64,000 nucleotides of DNA from Paenibacillus camerounensis (GTDB lineage: Bacteria; Bacillota; Bacilli; Paenibacillales; Paenibacillaceae), in the NCBI RefSeq assembly GCF_000723885.1, contig NZ_CCDG010000003.1:80507-144506 (forward strand), given 5' to 3'. The position numbers were made by a program, and so were the translations under genes. The notes under the pieces were generated by a model that worked only from the letters and a program-made list of their open reading frames with translations, made no database searches and was not told where the DNA came from. Below, one piece after another: positions 55,450-64,000 of the stretch (positions are counted from its first letter, which is position 1; each line of letters opens with the position of its first letter).

Positions 55450-56798
55450 AAACAGCCCTCCAATAGCTTGGCGAATTGGTCGATTTCCGACTTGCTTCTT
55501 TTCTCCGTAACGGCAACCAGCATATGTCCGGCCAGCTCCGGATAATCACGGCCTAGATCATAGCCGCCAAGGAAGCCTTCTTTAACAAGCCTGGAATTAA
55601 TTTCACTGACGCTGCTTCCTTCAGGAAGCTTCAGTACGAATTCGTTAAAGAACGGTGCGGTGAATGCAGGGGCTGCGCCTGGAAGCTCTCCGAGTCTGCC
55701 TGCTGCATAGTGGCTCTTGCGGATATTTAGCTCGCCGACCTCGCGCATGCCCTCTTTTCCCATAACCGACAGGTAGACAGAAGCGCACAGCGCCAGCAGC
55801 GCCTGGTTGGAGCAGATGTTGGAGGTCGCCTTTTCACGGCGGATATGCTGTTCGCGGGCCTGAAGAGTGAGCACGAATCCGCGCTTACCGTTACGGTCCA
55901 CGGTCTGGCCGACAATCCGGCCCGGCATACGGCGCATCAGCGGCTCTGCTACAGCGAAGAATCCGCAGGTCGGACCGCCAAGCGAAGCCGGAATGCCCAG
56001 CGGCTGCGCATCACCGACTACAATGTCGGCTCCGAGCTTGCCCGGTGTTTCCAGAACGCCCAGTGCCAGCGGATTGGCACTGACTACGAGCAGTCCTTTG
56101 ACCGTATGAATCAGCGGTTCGATTGCCCGGAGGTCTTCGATTGCCCCGAAGAAGTTCGGGGACTGTACCAGCACGGCTGCGGTATCCCCGTCGATTGCTT
56201 CAGCAAGCTTGGCCTGATCGGTTACGCCATCTTTATAATCAATTTCCACGACCTCAAGCCCCCAGGCACCGGCTGATGTAGCCAGTACTTGCCGGGCTTC
56301 GGGATGGACGGTACGGGAAACAATCAGTTTTTTGCGTTTGGTTGCGCCTGCTGCCAGAACAGCCGCTTCCGCGAAGGCTGTAGCGCCGTCGTACATGCTG
56401 GCATTAGCCACCTTCATGCCGGTGAGCTCACAGATATAGGATTGGAATTCGAAAATCGCCTGCAGCTCGCCCTGGCTAATCTCCGGCTGATACGGGGTGT
56501 AAGCTGTATAGAACTCCGAACGGGAAATTACATGGTTGATGACAACCGGGATATGGTGATCATAGATTCCGGCGCCGAGGAAGCTGGCGTGGGTATCGAA
56601 GTGGGCGTTCTTGTCGGCCAATTCTTTCATATGGCGGAGCAAGGCATATTCATCCAAAGCCTCTGACATCGGCATAGTACCCTGATAGCGTACAGATTGC
56701 GGAATGTCGATAAACAGCTCCTCCATGGACTGAATCCCGACGGCTTCCATCATCTCCTTGCGGTCCTGCTCAGTCATGGGCAGATAACGGTGCTTCAT
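55446..56798 (-). CDS. gcvPA: Glycine dehydrogenase (decarboxylating) subunit 1
   Basis: N-terminal half of split P-protein, 450 residues, with [21 protein letters not shown] start and the conserved [46 protein letters not shown] block. It shares the aminotransferase fold but lacks the PLP lysine, as expected for this subunit. It overlaps gcvT and gcvPB by four bases each, so all three are translationally coupled. Confidence 0.96.
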   Translation of the reverse strand: MKHRYLPMTEQDRKEMMEAVGIQSMEELFIDIPQSVRYQGTMPMSEALDEYALLRHMKELADKNAHFDTHASFLGAGIYDHHIPVVINHVISRSEFYTAYTPYQPEISQGELQAIFEFQSYICELTGMKVANASMYDGATAFAEAAVLAAGATKRKKLIVSRTVHPEARQVLATSAGAWGLEVVEIDYKDGVTDQAKLAEAIDGDTAAVLVQSPNFFGAIEDLRAIEPLIHTVKGLLVVSANPLALGVLETPGKLGADIVVGDAQPLGIPASLGGPTCGFFAVAEPLMRRMPGRIVGQTVDRNGKRGFVLTLQAREQHIRREKATSNICSNQALLALCASVYLSVMGKEGMREVGELNIRKSHYAAGRLGELPGAAPAFTAPFFNEFVLKLPEGSSVSEINSRLVKEGFLGGYDLGRDYPELAGHMLVAVTEKRSKSEIDQFAKLLEGCL

Positions 56799-57919
56799 TG
56801 CGGCTTCACTCCCTGGCTTTTTTTATAAAACGGTGCTTTGACCACAGCAGCCTTAAGCTGTTTGCCGCGAATCTCCACATAAATTTCGGTGCCGATATCA
56901 CTGTAGGCTGCATCGAGCAGCGCAAGTCCGAGATTACGCTTCAGCGTCGGGGACTGGGTTCCGGTTGTTACCTCGCCGATCTTGACACCGTCTGCGTAGA
57001 CGGGATAGTGGGAACGCGGAATGCCGCGGTCAATCATCTCAAGCCCGACCAGGCGGCGGGGCAGCCCGGCTTCCTTCTGCTTCACCAGCGCATCCTTGCC
57101 GATGAAATCTGCTTTATCCAGCTTGACGAAGAACTGTACGCCGGCTTCCAGCGGAGTGATATCTGCCGACAGCTCCTGGCCGTACAGCGGCAGCTTGGCC
57201 TCGAAGCGGAGCGTGTCGCGTGCGCCCAGACCGGCCGGCGTCAGTCCATGCGGAGCACCCGCTGCCAGCAGGCCGTTCCACAGGGCGGCGGCTGTATCGA
57301 GTGGGGCGTACAGTTCAAAGCCGTCTTCACCAGTGTAGCCGGTACGGGAGAGCAGGACTTCAACGCCGCAGACCTCAGCCTGCTCAATGAAGTGGAAAGG
57401 CTTCAGCTCTGCAACTGGAGCGGAGGTCACTTCACGGAGAATTGTTTCCGCGAGCGGACCCTGCAGTGCCAGTAACAGGGTGTCATCCGAGACATTCACC
57501 AGGCTGACTCCGCTGAACTCAGCAGTGAGATGCTCCTGCAGCCACTGGAAGTCCTTATCGATGTTGGAGGCGTTGACGACAAGCATGTAGCGTTCTTCAC
57601 CAAGACGGTAGACGAGCAGGTCATCCACAACTCCCCCGTCCGGATACAGCATCAGGGTGTACTGTGCTGCACCGTCAGCCAGCCGGCTGACATCGTTGGT
57701 GGTCATTTTTTGCAGAAAAGCTTCCGAGCCGCTTCCGCTGACCATGAACTCCCCCATGTGCGATACATCGAACAGTCCTGCCTGCTGGCGGACAGCCTCA
57801 TGCTCCTTAACGATTCCTGTAAACTGAACCGGCAGCTCCCAGCCGCCGAAATCAATGCATCTGGCCTCCGCATAAGCGGAATAAAGGCTGTAAAAAGGCG
57901 TTCTCTTCAAAGCTTCCAT
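56795..57919 (-). CDS. gcvT: Aminomethyltransferase (T-protein)
   Basis: Transfers the methylene group from lipoyl GcvH to tetrahydrofolate and releases ammonia. 374 residues. N-terminal [25 protein letters not shown] and FDVSHMGEF with the folate-site Asp region; [11 protein letters not shown] in the middle; C-terminal barrel. GGGGAG precedes the ATG. First gene behind the tandem glycine riboswitch. Confidence 0.96.
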   Translation of the reverse strand: MEALKRTPFYSLYSAYAEARCIDFGGWELPVQFTGIVKEHEAVRQQAGLFDVSHMGEFMVSGSGSEAFLQKMTTNDVSRLADGAAQYTLMLYPDGGVVDDLLVYRLGEERYMLVVNASNIDKDFQWLQEHLTAEFSGVSLVNVSDDTLLLALQGPLAETILREVTSAPVAELKPFHFIEQAEVCGVEVLLSRTGYTGEDGFELYAPLDTAAALWNGLLAAGAPHGLTPAGLGARDTLRFEAKLPLYGQELSADITPLEAGVQFFVKLDKADFIGKDALVKQKEAGLPRRLVGLEMIDRGIPRSHYPVYADGVKIGEVTTGTQSPTLKRNLGLALLDAAYSDIGTEIYVEIRGKQLKAAVVKAPFYKKSQGVKPQ

Positions 57920-58001
57920 GTGCTCACTCCCCTGATCTGATTACACATAAGCATAGCGGCTGTCCCGTACCCGTCCGGGCCGGCGCCTGTTTGGATAGAC
58001 A

Positions 58002-58071
58002 ACAAAAAAAGGACAGAGCGGACGCTAAAAATACGCACTTGTGCGCAAAAATAGCCTTCCGCTCTGTCCTT
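58002..58071 (-). terminator. Riboswitch-controlled terminator
   Basis: GGACAGAGCGGA / TCCGCTCTGTCC stem (58011-58022 with 58058-58069) enclosing a CGCAC-tt-GTGCG hairpin, followed by a seven-T tract on the minus strand. The 5' arm overlaps the end of aptamer 2, so glycine binding and terminator folding compete. Confidence 0.8.
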
Positions 58072-58257
58072 TGTACCTGAGAGTTACCCTGCCGGGACCA
58101 AATCCCGCAGGTTTCCCCGTTGGTGATCAGTGCGCTGCAGATGCAGGGACTGATGCTCTCCAGAGATGCGTCCGGCAAAGGTCCTTTTGCCTGAGAGATT
58201 CACCCGCCATGGGCTTACTCCTTCGGCGCCGTCTTCAAGAGACAGTCTCTCCCTATG
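58064..58257 (-). ncRNA. Tandem glycine riboswitch (two aptamers)
   Basis: On the minus strand, aptamer 1 (about 58165-58257) reads GGGAGAG...GGCGCCGAAGGAGTAAGCC...AATCTCTCAGGCAAAAGGACC. Aptamer 2 (about 58066-58164) reads GGAGAG...CCAACGGGGAAACC...AACTCTCAGGTACAAAGGAC. These are the conserved glycine aptamer blocks, twice. The linker is short. The terminator after it is expected to be suppressed by glycine, turning on gcvT-PA-PB. Confidence 0.95.
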
Positions 58258-58295
58258 CCATCATTCGCAAACCATATTGATGTTCTGATGTCTCC

Positions 58296-58324
58296 ATTAA
58301 ACCGGGTATTGGACCCGGCGTCAA
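58296..58324 (-). promoter_or_regulatory. Promoter of the gcvT operon
   Basis: On the minus strand TTGACG, 17-base spacer, TTTAAT. The spacer itself is an inverted repeat CCGGGTCCAATACCCGG (58302-58318). Confidence 0.65.
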
Positions 58325-58378
58325 CAAAAAAACGTCAAAAAGATGACAAAATTAAATTTCCTGTCAGTTATATTGACA

Positions 58379-58407
58379 TTGCGCAAGCCGATATCTTAGT
58401 CTATAAC
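58379..58407 (+). promoter_or_regulatory. Promoter of gcvH
   Basis: TTGCGC (58379-58384), 17-base spacer, TATAAC (58402-58407). It leads to a ~35-base leader before gcvH, with no riboswitch. Confidence 0.5.
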
Positions 58408-58446
58408 TACATTTACAACACCAAATTCGGAAATGAGGCGCTTGAA

Positions 58447-58839
58447 ATGAGTGAAGTGTTAGACAACCTGCGGTACAGTGAAGAGCACGAATGGGCTCAG
58501 CAGGGTGAAGGACGCGTAGTGCGGGTCGGGATTACGGATCATGCCCAGCATCTGCTCGGGGACATCGTGTTTGTAGAGTTTCCTGAGGTAGGAGCTGCTA
58601 TTTCCGCCGGGGACAGCGTAGGCAGTATTGAGTCTGTAAAGACAGTTTCCGAATTATATTCACCCGTCTCGGGAAAGGTGACCCGGATTAATGATGCACT
58701 GGAGGCCAGCCCGGAGCTGCTGAATGACGAGCCTTACAGCGGCGGCTGGATCTTTGAGCTTGAGCTTGACGGGGAATACAGCGAGGCTGTTGCCGGACTG
58801 CTGGATGCGGCTGCTTACCGTGAATTAATCGGGGAATAA
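58447..58839 (+). CDS. gcvH: Glycine cleavage system H protein
   Basis: Lipoyl carrier that shuttles the aminomethyl group between P, T and L proteins. ATG 58447 is preceded by TGAGGCGC; the longer frame from 58255 runs through the riboswitch leader and is rejected. 130 residues; the lipoyl attachment is Lys65 in GSIESVKTVSELYSPVSG. It is divergent from gcvT rather than in the operon, and it lacks the glycine riboswitch. H-protein also serves lipoate metabolism, which may explain separate control (inference). Confidence 0.95.
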   Translation: MSEVLDNLRYSEEHEWAQQGEGRVVRVGITDHAQHLLGDIVFVEFPEVGAAISAGDSVGSIESVKTVSELYSPVSGKVTRINDALEASPELLNDEPYSGGWIFELELDGEYSEAVAGLLDAAAYRELIGE

Positions 58840-58984
58840 CAGCTGGGCAATTTGTGCAAATGAAAACAGGCACTCTTGCCTTCGCCAAGGTAGGGGTGCC
58901 TGTGTAATATAGAGGCGGATTTCGTATGCGGCTTACATCATGCTGCGCGGAGTCCGTCTTTTTCTGCTGCCGCTCAAGCTATCC

Positions 58985-59578
58985 TTAATAAAAGATCGGG
59001 AATTTGTTAAGCTCCGGGTACAGCTGCGGGACGATCCGCCATAACAAGCACAATAGCCCCATGCCAATTAGTGCAAATGAAATCAGGAGAAGAAGGAGCC
59101 TGATAGTACGGTTTGGAGCTGTGTTGACGCGCAACACAAAACGGTAGATACAGATAAGGTAAAACGGAAACAGCAGCACCGCAGACATACCCATACACAG
59201 AAGAAATCTTATCTCGCCAGAGGAGGGTGGAATCATCTGATCCGGATTATAGACAGGATTTATCTGTGAAAAAAGTAGAAGCAGCGGAACGTAAGCAAAC
59301 AGCAGCTGCAGAGGAAAGTGGCGGATGACTCTGGTCTCAGAATGGCTGGAGAGTATCCACCAATAGACATACCAAGCCAGGGCAAGCGCTCCTCCGGCGA
59401 GCACATAGTGTCCTGCCATCCAGATCAGTTTGCCGGCAGGATAGCTGTAAGCCTCTTCACCCCAAAAATAATTATTCGAAGTAAACATGATTAATACACG
59501 GGAAGTAAAACCGATTCCTACAATGATCCAGGTTGAGACAAAAGCAGTGACCAGCAAAGAACTGCACAGCGAGATCAT
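58985..59578 (-). CDS. Unknown integral membrane protein
   Basis: 197 residues with five hydrophobic segments (about 5-25, 45-70, 85-105, 125-150 and 160-185). No family recognised. Conspicuous residues are a W-rich first loop (YWWILSS) and an extracellular SQINPVYNPDQMIPPSSGE loop. No clear ribosome site precedes the ATG, so the start may be further in. The gene lies alone between gcvH and the stator genes. Confidence 0.55.
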   Translation of the reverse strand: MISLCSSLLVTAFVSTWIIVGIGFTSRVLIMFTSNNYFWGEEAYSYPAGKLIWMAGHYVLAGGALALAWYVYWWILSSHSETRVIRHFPLQLLFAYVPLLLLFSQINPVYNPDQMIPPSSGEIRFLLCMGMSAVLLFPFYLICIYRFVLRVNTAPNRTIRLLLLLISFALIGMGLLCLLWRIVPQLYPELNKFPIFY

Positions 59579-59694
59579 TTCACGGTAACGTAAAGGGGGT
59601 TATTTCGTTGTTATTAATCATCTAAATTCAGGCTCCCTGTCAGCAAAGTTTGGCAGTGTTGCCTTCTGCTGATCTCTTGGCTGCAACGAATCCG

Positions 59695-60579
59695 TTATTC
59701 CTCTTCCTGCAGCTGCCGGAGCACAATTAGCTCAACCCGGCGGTTTCTCTGGCGTCCCTCGGCCGTAGCATTGTCGTAAGCGGGCCGGGTGTCGGCATAA
59801 CCCGCATACTGGAAGGTTCCCGGGTCCAGCCCTTCACTGTCCAGAAAAAAGCGCAAAACCGAGAGCGCGCGTGCCCCCGACAGATCCCAGTTATCATTAT
59901 ACTGTGAGCCGGCAGACACGGGGGTGTTATCGGTATGGCCTTCGATGCTGATCGATGCGCCTATGCCGCTGAATAAACCGGATAGCTGGCGAAGTGCCGG
60001 AAAAGCAGGCGGCTTCAGCTCTGCCCGGCCGGCATCGAACAAAAATCGGTCGCTAAGCGTAATGGCAATCCCCTGCGGCTTGTCCGCCACAAAGATCTGG
60101 CCGCCGAGATTATTGTCCTCAACATAAGCTGTGATTACGTTCATAAGGGCGTTAAGCTTGGCTTCCTGTTCGCGGAAAGCGAGCTCGCGCGCAGACGGCG
60201 GCTCATTCCCGTCCTGTTCTTCTACGGCAGGTGTTCCGCCGGGGCTGCCTGCATTGCCTGTTCCGCCTGTTACGGAATCATCGGTTCCGTCCGCGCTGCT
60301 TCCTCCGTTATGCCCTCCGGCAGCAGGGGGATCTTGAATTCCGTTCTCTCCATCCAGAACACCGCTTCCCCCATCCAGCACAGGGTTTCCGCTACGGAAC
60401 GTTTCAGACAGGGAACCCGTTACTATTCTGTACTTCTCGGTGTCCAGACTGCTCATCGCATACATGACGACGAAAAAAATCAGCAGCAGCGTAATCAGAT
60501 CCGCATAGGTAATCATCCAGCGGTCCCGGGGCTCGTGCTGTCCATCACTCTTGCGGCTGCGCCGGGTCCGTTGCTTCAT
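59695..60579 (-). CDS. MotB/MotS-type stator protein
   Basis: 294 residues. Short cytoplasmic N terminus, one transmembrane helix with the ion-binding Asp27 in WMITYADLITLLLIFFVVMYAMSS, a long Gly/Ser/Asp-rich linker (about 65-125), and a C-terminal OmpA-like peptidoglycan-binding domain (SIEGHTDNTPVSAG...NWDLSGARALSVLRFFLDSEG). It pairs with the MotA-like gene upstream (four-base overlap). Na+ versus H+ coupling cannot be decided from sequence alone; the Tyr-Ala-Asp context occurs in MotS. No flagellar genes are adjacent. Confidence 0.88.
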   Translation of the reverse strand: MKQRTRRSRKSDGQHEPRDRWMITYADLITLLLIFFVVMYAMSSLDTEKYRIVTGSLSETFRSGNPVLDGGSGVLDGENGIQDPPAAGGHNGGSSADGTDDSVTGGTGNAGSPGGTPAVEEQDGNEPPSARELAFREQEAKLNALMNVITAYVEDNNLGGQIFVADKPQGIAITLSDRFLFDAGRAELKPPAFPALRQLSGLFSGIGASISIEGHTDNTPVSAGSQYNDNWDLSGARALSVLRFFLDSEGLDPGTFQYAGYADTRPAYDNATAEGRQRNRRVELIVLRQLQEEE

Positions 60580-61355
60580 GACAGGCCTCTGAAGGATCTC
60601 TCTATATCCGGTGAATCAGCGATAAAAGAGCTCAGCTTCTTACGCACCAGATGCGGAGGATCCCCGTTCTGCAGGGACAGTATGCCGACCAGCAGCATCT
60701 CCATGCTGCTTAGCTCAGTCTGAGCACGGGATTTAATTTTGGAGGCGATGGGTAAAAAGATTAGATTGGCGCTGGCTACACCATACAAGGTTGCGGTAAA
60801 GGCGACTGCAATGGATGAACCGAGGCCTGACGGATCAGAAAGATTACTGAGTACATGAATAAGTCCCATGACGGTTCCGATAATCCCCATAGTCGGGGCG
60901 TATCCTCCGGCAGCTTCGAAAATTTTGGCGTATCCTTCATATTTCAGCTCTTTGGCATCCATATCCAGCTCCAGAATCTGGCGTACCTGATCCGGATCAG
61001 TACCGTCGACGATGAGCAGCAGCCCTTCACGGGTAAAAGGGTCGGGATGCTCCTCTGCCTGCTTTTCCAGCGCAAGCACACCGCCTCTGCGCGTAATAGC
61101 CGCCATCGAGATCAGTTCCTGGGCTTTATCGAGATCGGTGTCAGGCTGTCTGCCAAAAGCAAGGCGGAGCGCAGCGGGTACAGAGCGCAGCTTGGAGGCG
61201 GGAAAGCTAATCAGCACCGCAGCAAGCGTGCCTCCGAATACAATAAGGGCGGCGTTTGGCTGAAGCAGTCCCGGCAGCGTACCGCCTTCCCGGAAAAAAC
61301 CGCCAATAAGCGCGGCCAGCCCGGTCAGGAGGCCGATAATTGAGGTGATATCCAT
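60576..61355 (-). CDS. MotA/MotP-type stator protein
   Basis: 259 residues, four transmembrane segments (about 5-22, 33-52, 150-172 and 183-205) with the MotA/TolQ/ExbB-type GGYAPTMGIIGTVMGLIHVLSNLSDPS motif and a cytoplasmic loop containing the MotA charged residues. Length and the start MDITSIIGLLTGLAALIGGF match MotP/PomA more than classical MotA (inference). AAGGAGACT precedes the ATG. Forms an operon with the MotB-like gene. Confidence 0.88.
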   Translation of the reverse strand: MDITSIIGLLTGLAALIGGFFREGGTLPGLLQPNAALIVFGGTLAAVLISFPASKLRSVPAALRLAFGRQPDTDLDKAQELISMAAITRRGGVLALEKQAEEHPDPFTREGLLLIVDGTDPDQVRQILELDMDAKELKYEGYAKIFEAAGGYAPTMGIIGTVMGLIHVLSNLSDPSGLGSSIAVAFTATLYGVASANLIFLPIASKIKSRAQTELSSMEMLLVGILSLQNGDPPHLVRKKLSSFIADSPDIERSFRGLS

Positions 61356-61389
61356 AGATCAGTCTCCTTAGATTTCTATATATTATGGT

Positions 61390-61418
61390 TTGCATCCATG
61401 TAGGCAACGCTGTATAAT
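61390..61418 (+). promoter_or_regulatory. uvrB promoter
   Basis: TTGCAT (61390-61395), 17-base spacer, TATAAT (61413-61418). Start of transcription is expected near 61425, on top of a LexA-like site. Confidence 0.6.
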
Positions 61419-61424
61419 AAACGG

Positions 61425-61436
61425 GAACACGCATTC
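61425..61436. promoter_or_regulatory. Candidate LexA/DinR box for uvrB
   Basis: GAACACGCATTC matches the B. subtilis SOS half-sites GAAC-N4-GTTC with one mismatch. It sits at the expected transcription start, where LexA would block uvrB. Confidence 0.45.
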
Positions 61437-61534
61437 TTATCTTTCATATTTTTTATACCGTATGGGATCAGCGCATTCAGACCACAATTAGTGGTATATT
61501 AATATATTTTAGACGATAGAGGGGAGACGGGCAA

Positions 61535-63526
61535 ATGAGTGATATTGTCGTCAGTACGAAGACTTTTAAACTGGAGTCCGAGTATACACCCCAGGGCGAT
61601 CAGCCTCATGCCATAGAAGAATTAGTGAACGGCATCCGGCAGGGTAAGAGACACCAGACGCTGCTGGGAGCAACGGGTACAGGCAAGACCTTTACCATTG
61701 CACAAATGATATCCAAGCTTAACCGTCCTACACTGGTTATTGCGCACAACAAGACACTTGCTGCACAGCTGGCGAGTGAGTTCAAGGAGTTTTTTCCAAG
61801 CAATTCCGTCGATTACTTCGTCAGTTACTACGATTATTATCAGCCAGAAGCCTACATTCCCTCCTCCGACACTTACATCGAGAAAGATTCCAGCATTAAT
61901 GAAGAGATAGATAAGCTGCGCCACTCGGCAACGAGCTCACTGTTTGAGCGGCGTGACGTCATTATTGTGGCGAGCGTATCCTGTATCTATGGTCTCGGAT
62001 CGCCGCAGGAATACGGCAGCCTTCTGCTTTCTTTACGTGTCGGAATGGAGAAGCCGCGCAATCAGATTCTGAGCCGGCTCGTGGATATCCAATATCAGCG
62101 CAATGATCTTAACTTTGTGCGCGGTACCTTCCGTGTACGCGGTGATGTGGTCGAAATCTTCCCGGCTTCCCAAGGAGAGCACGCAATCAGGGTTGAACTA
62201 TTTGGTGATGAGATTGAGCGGATTACAGAGATTGATGTGCTGACCGGGGAGCTGATCGGCGAGCGCGATCATATTGCAATTTTTCCGGCCTCTCACTTTG
62301 TTACCCAGGAAGAGACCATGCGAGTCGCATTAGTCAATATTGAACGTGAGCTTGAGGAGCGGCTGGCCGTTCTGCGTGATGCAGGCAAGCTGCTCGAGGC
62401 ACAGCGCCTGGAGCAGCGGACACGCTATGATATCGAGATGATGAAGGAGGTCGGCTTCTGTTCGGGGATCGAGAACTATTCCGGGCCGCTGACCTTCCGG
62501 GAGCCCGGGGCTACTCCTTATACGCTGATGGATTACTTCCCGGATGACATGCTGATTGTCATCGACGAGTCACATGTTACGCTGCCTCAGATCCGGGCCA
62601 TGTATAACGGTGACCGGGCGCGCAAGACGGTGCTGGTTGAGCACGGCTTCCGCCTCCCGTCTGCACTGGATAACCGTCCGCTGCAGTTCGAGGAGTTCGA
62701 AGACAAGGTGAACCAGATTGTCTATGTCTCAGCAACACCGGGACCCTACGAGATGGAGCACTGCGAAACAATGGTGCAGCAGATTATCCGGCCAACCGGC
62801 CTGCTCGACCCGATTATTGAGGTGCGGCCGACAGAAGGACAGATTGATGATCTGATTAATGAGATCCGTGAACGTGTGGCGCGGGACGAACGGGTATTGG
62901 TGACCACACTGACCAAGAAAATGTCAGAGGATCTTACGGATTACTTTAAAGAGATCGGCATCAAGGTCCGCTATATGCACTCTGATATCAAGACGCTCGA
63001 GCGGATGGCGATTTTGCGGGATCTCCGGCTCGGTACGTTCCATGTCCTTGTGGGTATTAACTTGTTAAGAGAGGGCCTTGATCTTCCTGAAGTATCGCTG
63101 GTTACTATTCTGGATGCTGACAAGGAGGGCTTCCTTCGTTCCGAGCGCTCGCTGATCCAGACGATCGGCCGTGCGGCCCGTAACTCAGAGGGACGGGTCA
63201 TCATGTATGGCGATCGTATAACGGATTCCATGGAGAAGGCGATCAGCGAAACTGAACGCCGCCGGGCGATTCAGATAGCTTACAACGAGCAGCATGGGAT
63301 TACACCGACGACAATCAACAAGAAGATCCGCGAAATCATCGAAGCCACTAAGGTGGCCGAGTCCAAAGCCGATTATCTCACCGGTGCAGGCGGCAAGCTG
63401 AATAAGAAAGACAAGCAGAGCCTGATGCAGCGTCTGGAGGCCGAGATGAAGGACGCCGCCAAGAACCTGCAATTCGAGCGCGCCGCCGAGCTGCGCGACG
63501 CTTTGCTGGAGCTGCGGGCTGAGTAA
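61535..63526 (+). CDS. uvrB: Excinuclease ABC subunit B
   Basis: Damage-verifying helicase of nucleotide excision repair; works with UvrA and UvrC. 663 residues. Walker A GATGTGKT (45-52), the damage-probing beta-hairpin [36 protein letters not shown] (about 95-130), helicase motif II DESHVT, motif [11 protein letters not shown], and a C-terminal UVR domain that binds UvrC. GAGGGGAGA precedes the ATG. uvrA is normally next; the window ends before it could be seen. Confidence 0.97.
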   Translation: MSDIVVSTKTFKLESEYTPQGDQPHAIEELVNGIRQGKRHQTLLGATGTGKTFTIAQMISKLNRPTLVIAHNKTLAAQLASEFKEFFPSNSVDYFVSYYDYYQPEAYIPSSDTYIEKDSSINEEIDKLRHSATSSLFERRDVIIVASVSCIYGLGSPQEYGSLLLSLRVGMEKPRNQILSRLVDIQYQRNDLNFVRGTFRVRGDVVEIFPASQGEHAIRVELFGDEIERITEIDVLTGELIGERDHIAIFPASHFVTQEETMRVALVNIERELEERLAVLRDAGKLLEAQRLEQRTRYDIEMMKEVGFCSGIENYSGPLTFREPGATPYTLMDYFPDDMLIVIDESHVTLPQIRAMYNGDRARKTVLVEHGFRLPSALDNRPLQFEEFEDKVNQIVYVSATPGPYEMEHCETMVQQIIRPTGLLDPIIEVRPTEGQIDDLINEIRERVARDERVLVTTLTKKMSEDLTDYFKEIGIKVRYMHSDIKTLERMAILRDLRLGTFHVLVGINLLREGLDLPEVSLVTILDADKEGFLRSERSLIQTIGRAARNSEGRVIMYGDRITDSMEKAISETERRRAIQIAYNEQHGITPTTINKKIREIIEATKVAESKADYLTGAGGKLNKKDKQSLMQRLEAEMKDAAKNLQFERAAELRDALLELRAE

Positions 63527-63547
63527 GGTCACACTACGTATTGAACA

Positions 63548-63576
63548 GAACGGCTCTTTTCAGGCCGTTCTTTTTA
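63548..63576 (+). terminator. Terminator after uvrB
   Basis: AGAACGGC / GCCGTTCT stem followed by TTTTT. Confidence 0.85.
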
Positions 63577-63607
63577 GATAAGCAGATAGCATAAAAGCTT
63601 TAGGTAT

Positions 63608-63868
63608 TTGCGCATTCCGCAGGAACAGCTCGCAGTTGAGCCCTTGCGCATTCCGCAGGAACAGCTCGCAGTTGAGGCTCTTGCGCATTCCGCAGGAACA
63701 GCTCGCAGTTGAGGCTCTTGCGCATTCCGCAGGAACAGCTCGCAGTTGAGACTCTTGCGCATTCCGCAGGAACAGCTCGCAGTTGAGGCTCTTGCGCATT
63801 CCGCAGGAACAGCCCGCAGAACAGCTCGCAGTTGAAGCTCTTGCGTATTCCGTAGGAACAGCCCCCGG
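63608..63868. repeat. 37-bp tandem repeat array (minisatellite)
   Basis: Six full copies plus one partial: 63608-63643 (36 bp), then 63644, 63681, 63718 and 63755 (37 bp each), 63792-63840 (49 bp, with a 12-bp insert), and a diverged end copy from 63841. Each unit starts TTGCGCATTCCGCAGGAACA and ends GTTGAGGCTC. Copies 2-5 are nearly identical. There are no unique spacers, so it is not CRISPR. Long open frames on the minus strand arise because the unit has no stop codon and 37 shifts frame each copy. Confidence 0.9.
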
Positions 63869-64000
63869 AGCGCCAAAAGTTCAAGCGGTCCCGCAGGGAC
63901 AAGCGATCCCGGCACCCAAGTAACTAAGTCCCTTCAATCCTACTCCCACGCCAACCCTTGCGGGTGTCCAGAGGGTGCAACCCTTGGGGCCCTCCCTTGG
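63869..64000. other. Trailing non-coding stretch
   Basis: No gene seen after the tandem array. The window edge cuts the locus before any downstream gene (uvrA would be expected). Confidence 0.5.

Noticed and set aside
58255..58446. N-terminal extension of gcvH
   Set aside because: It would start inside the gcvT riboswitch/promoter region; homology begins at 58447.
63608..63868. CRISPR array
   Set aside because: Units are identical back-to-back copies without unique spacers, so this is a minisatellite.
63560..63915. Minus-strand coding frames over the tandem repeat
   Set aside because: They arise because the 37-bp unit lacks stop codons in all three minus frames and shifts frame every copy; no ribosome site or composition supports a gene.

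Overview
The window is a chromosomal segment of a Gram-positive, low-to-mid-GC Firmicute, most likely Paenibacillus or a close relative (inference). Evidence seen: long-form hpf next to secA and a frameshifted prfB, an SLH-domain surface protein, many AGGAGG-type ribosome sites with frequent GTG/TTG starts, FtsEX with a secreted M23 hydrolase, and PrsW-free B. subtilis-like neighbourhoods. From memory, hpf-secA-prfB-yitT-like ... ftsE-ftsX-ctpB-minJ ... uvrB follows the B. subtilis order. Here that backbone is split by two large blocks: arginine genes plus a type IV pilus locus, and transporters plus glycine cleavage genes. No tRNA, rRNA, IS element, prophage or CRISPR array was seen.

Layout. 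0.2-1.6 kb: SLH surface protein. 1.9-6.8 kb: hpf, secA, prfB (programmed +1 frameshift at an in-frame TGA). 6.8-7.7 kb: YitT-family membrane protein. 7.9-16.6 kb: full ornithine-to-arginine route, argC-J-B-D-F and argG, argH, with a promoter covered by two ARG-box-like sites before argC. 16.8-17.6 kb: esterase. 17.8-31.9 kb: type IV pilus locus in three parts: a minor-pilin operon (PilV-like, PilW-like, PilX-like), a convergent gene for a ~1035-residue choice-of-anchor-A/Big_2 surface protein, and pilB-pilT-pilC-pilA-pilD-pilMN(fused)-pilO. 32.1-34.3 kb: IseA-like secreted protein and VanW/G5-like protein. 34.6-40.6 kb: ftsE, ftsX, EnvC/PcsB-like M23 hydrolase, ctp protease, MinJ-like PDZ membrane protein. 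40.8-46.2 kb: two-component system divergent from an ABC-2 exporter. 46.4-50.8 kb: Kef/CPA2 antiporter and a large RND efflux pump. 51-53.7 kb: second ABC-2 exporter. 54-58.8 kb: gcvT-gcvPA-gcvPB under a tandem glycine riboswitch, with gcvH divergent. 59-61.4 kb: unknown membrane protein and a MotAB/MotPS-type stator pair. 61.5-63.5 kb: uvrB, followed by a 37-bp tandem repeat array.

How the parts fit. The pilus block has everything expected for a monoderm type IV pilus: extension ATPase, retraction ATPase, platform protein, major pilin, prepilin peptidase, PilM/N/O alignment proteins and minor pilins; outer-membrane secretin genes are absent, as expected. The large surface protein sits between the two pilus operons and may be a pilus-linked adhesin (inference). 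FtsEX with the adjacent M23 hydrolase fits the division/elongation hydrolase-activation module.

The most unusual non-coding features are a pair of structured intergenic elements upstream of prfB and argG, with shared closing stems, compensatory base changes and an optional hairpin arm; the recurring GCCGATATATA motif; and the minisatellite after uvrB. I found no clear candidate for a wholly new multi-gene system. The structured repeat and the PilM-PilN fusion with its associated surface protein are the best leads.
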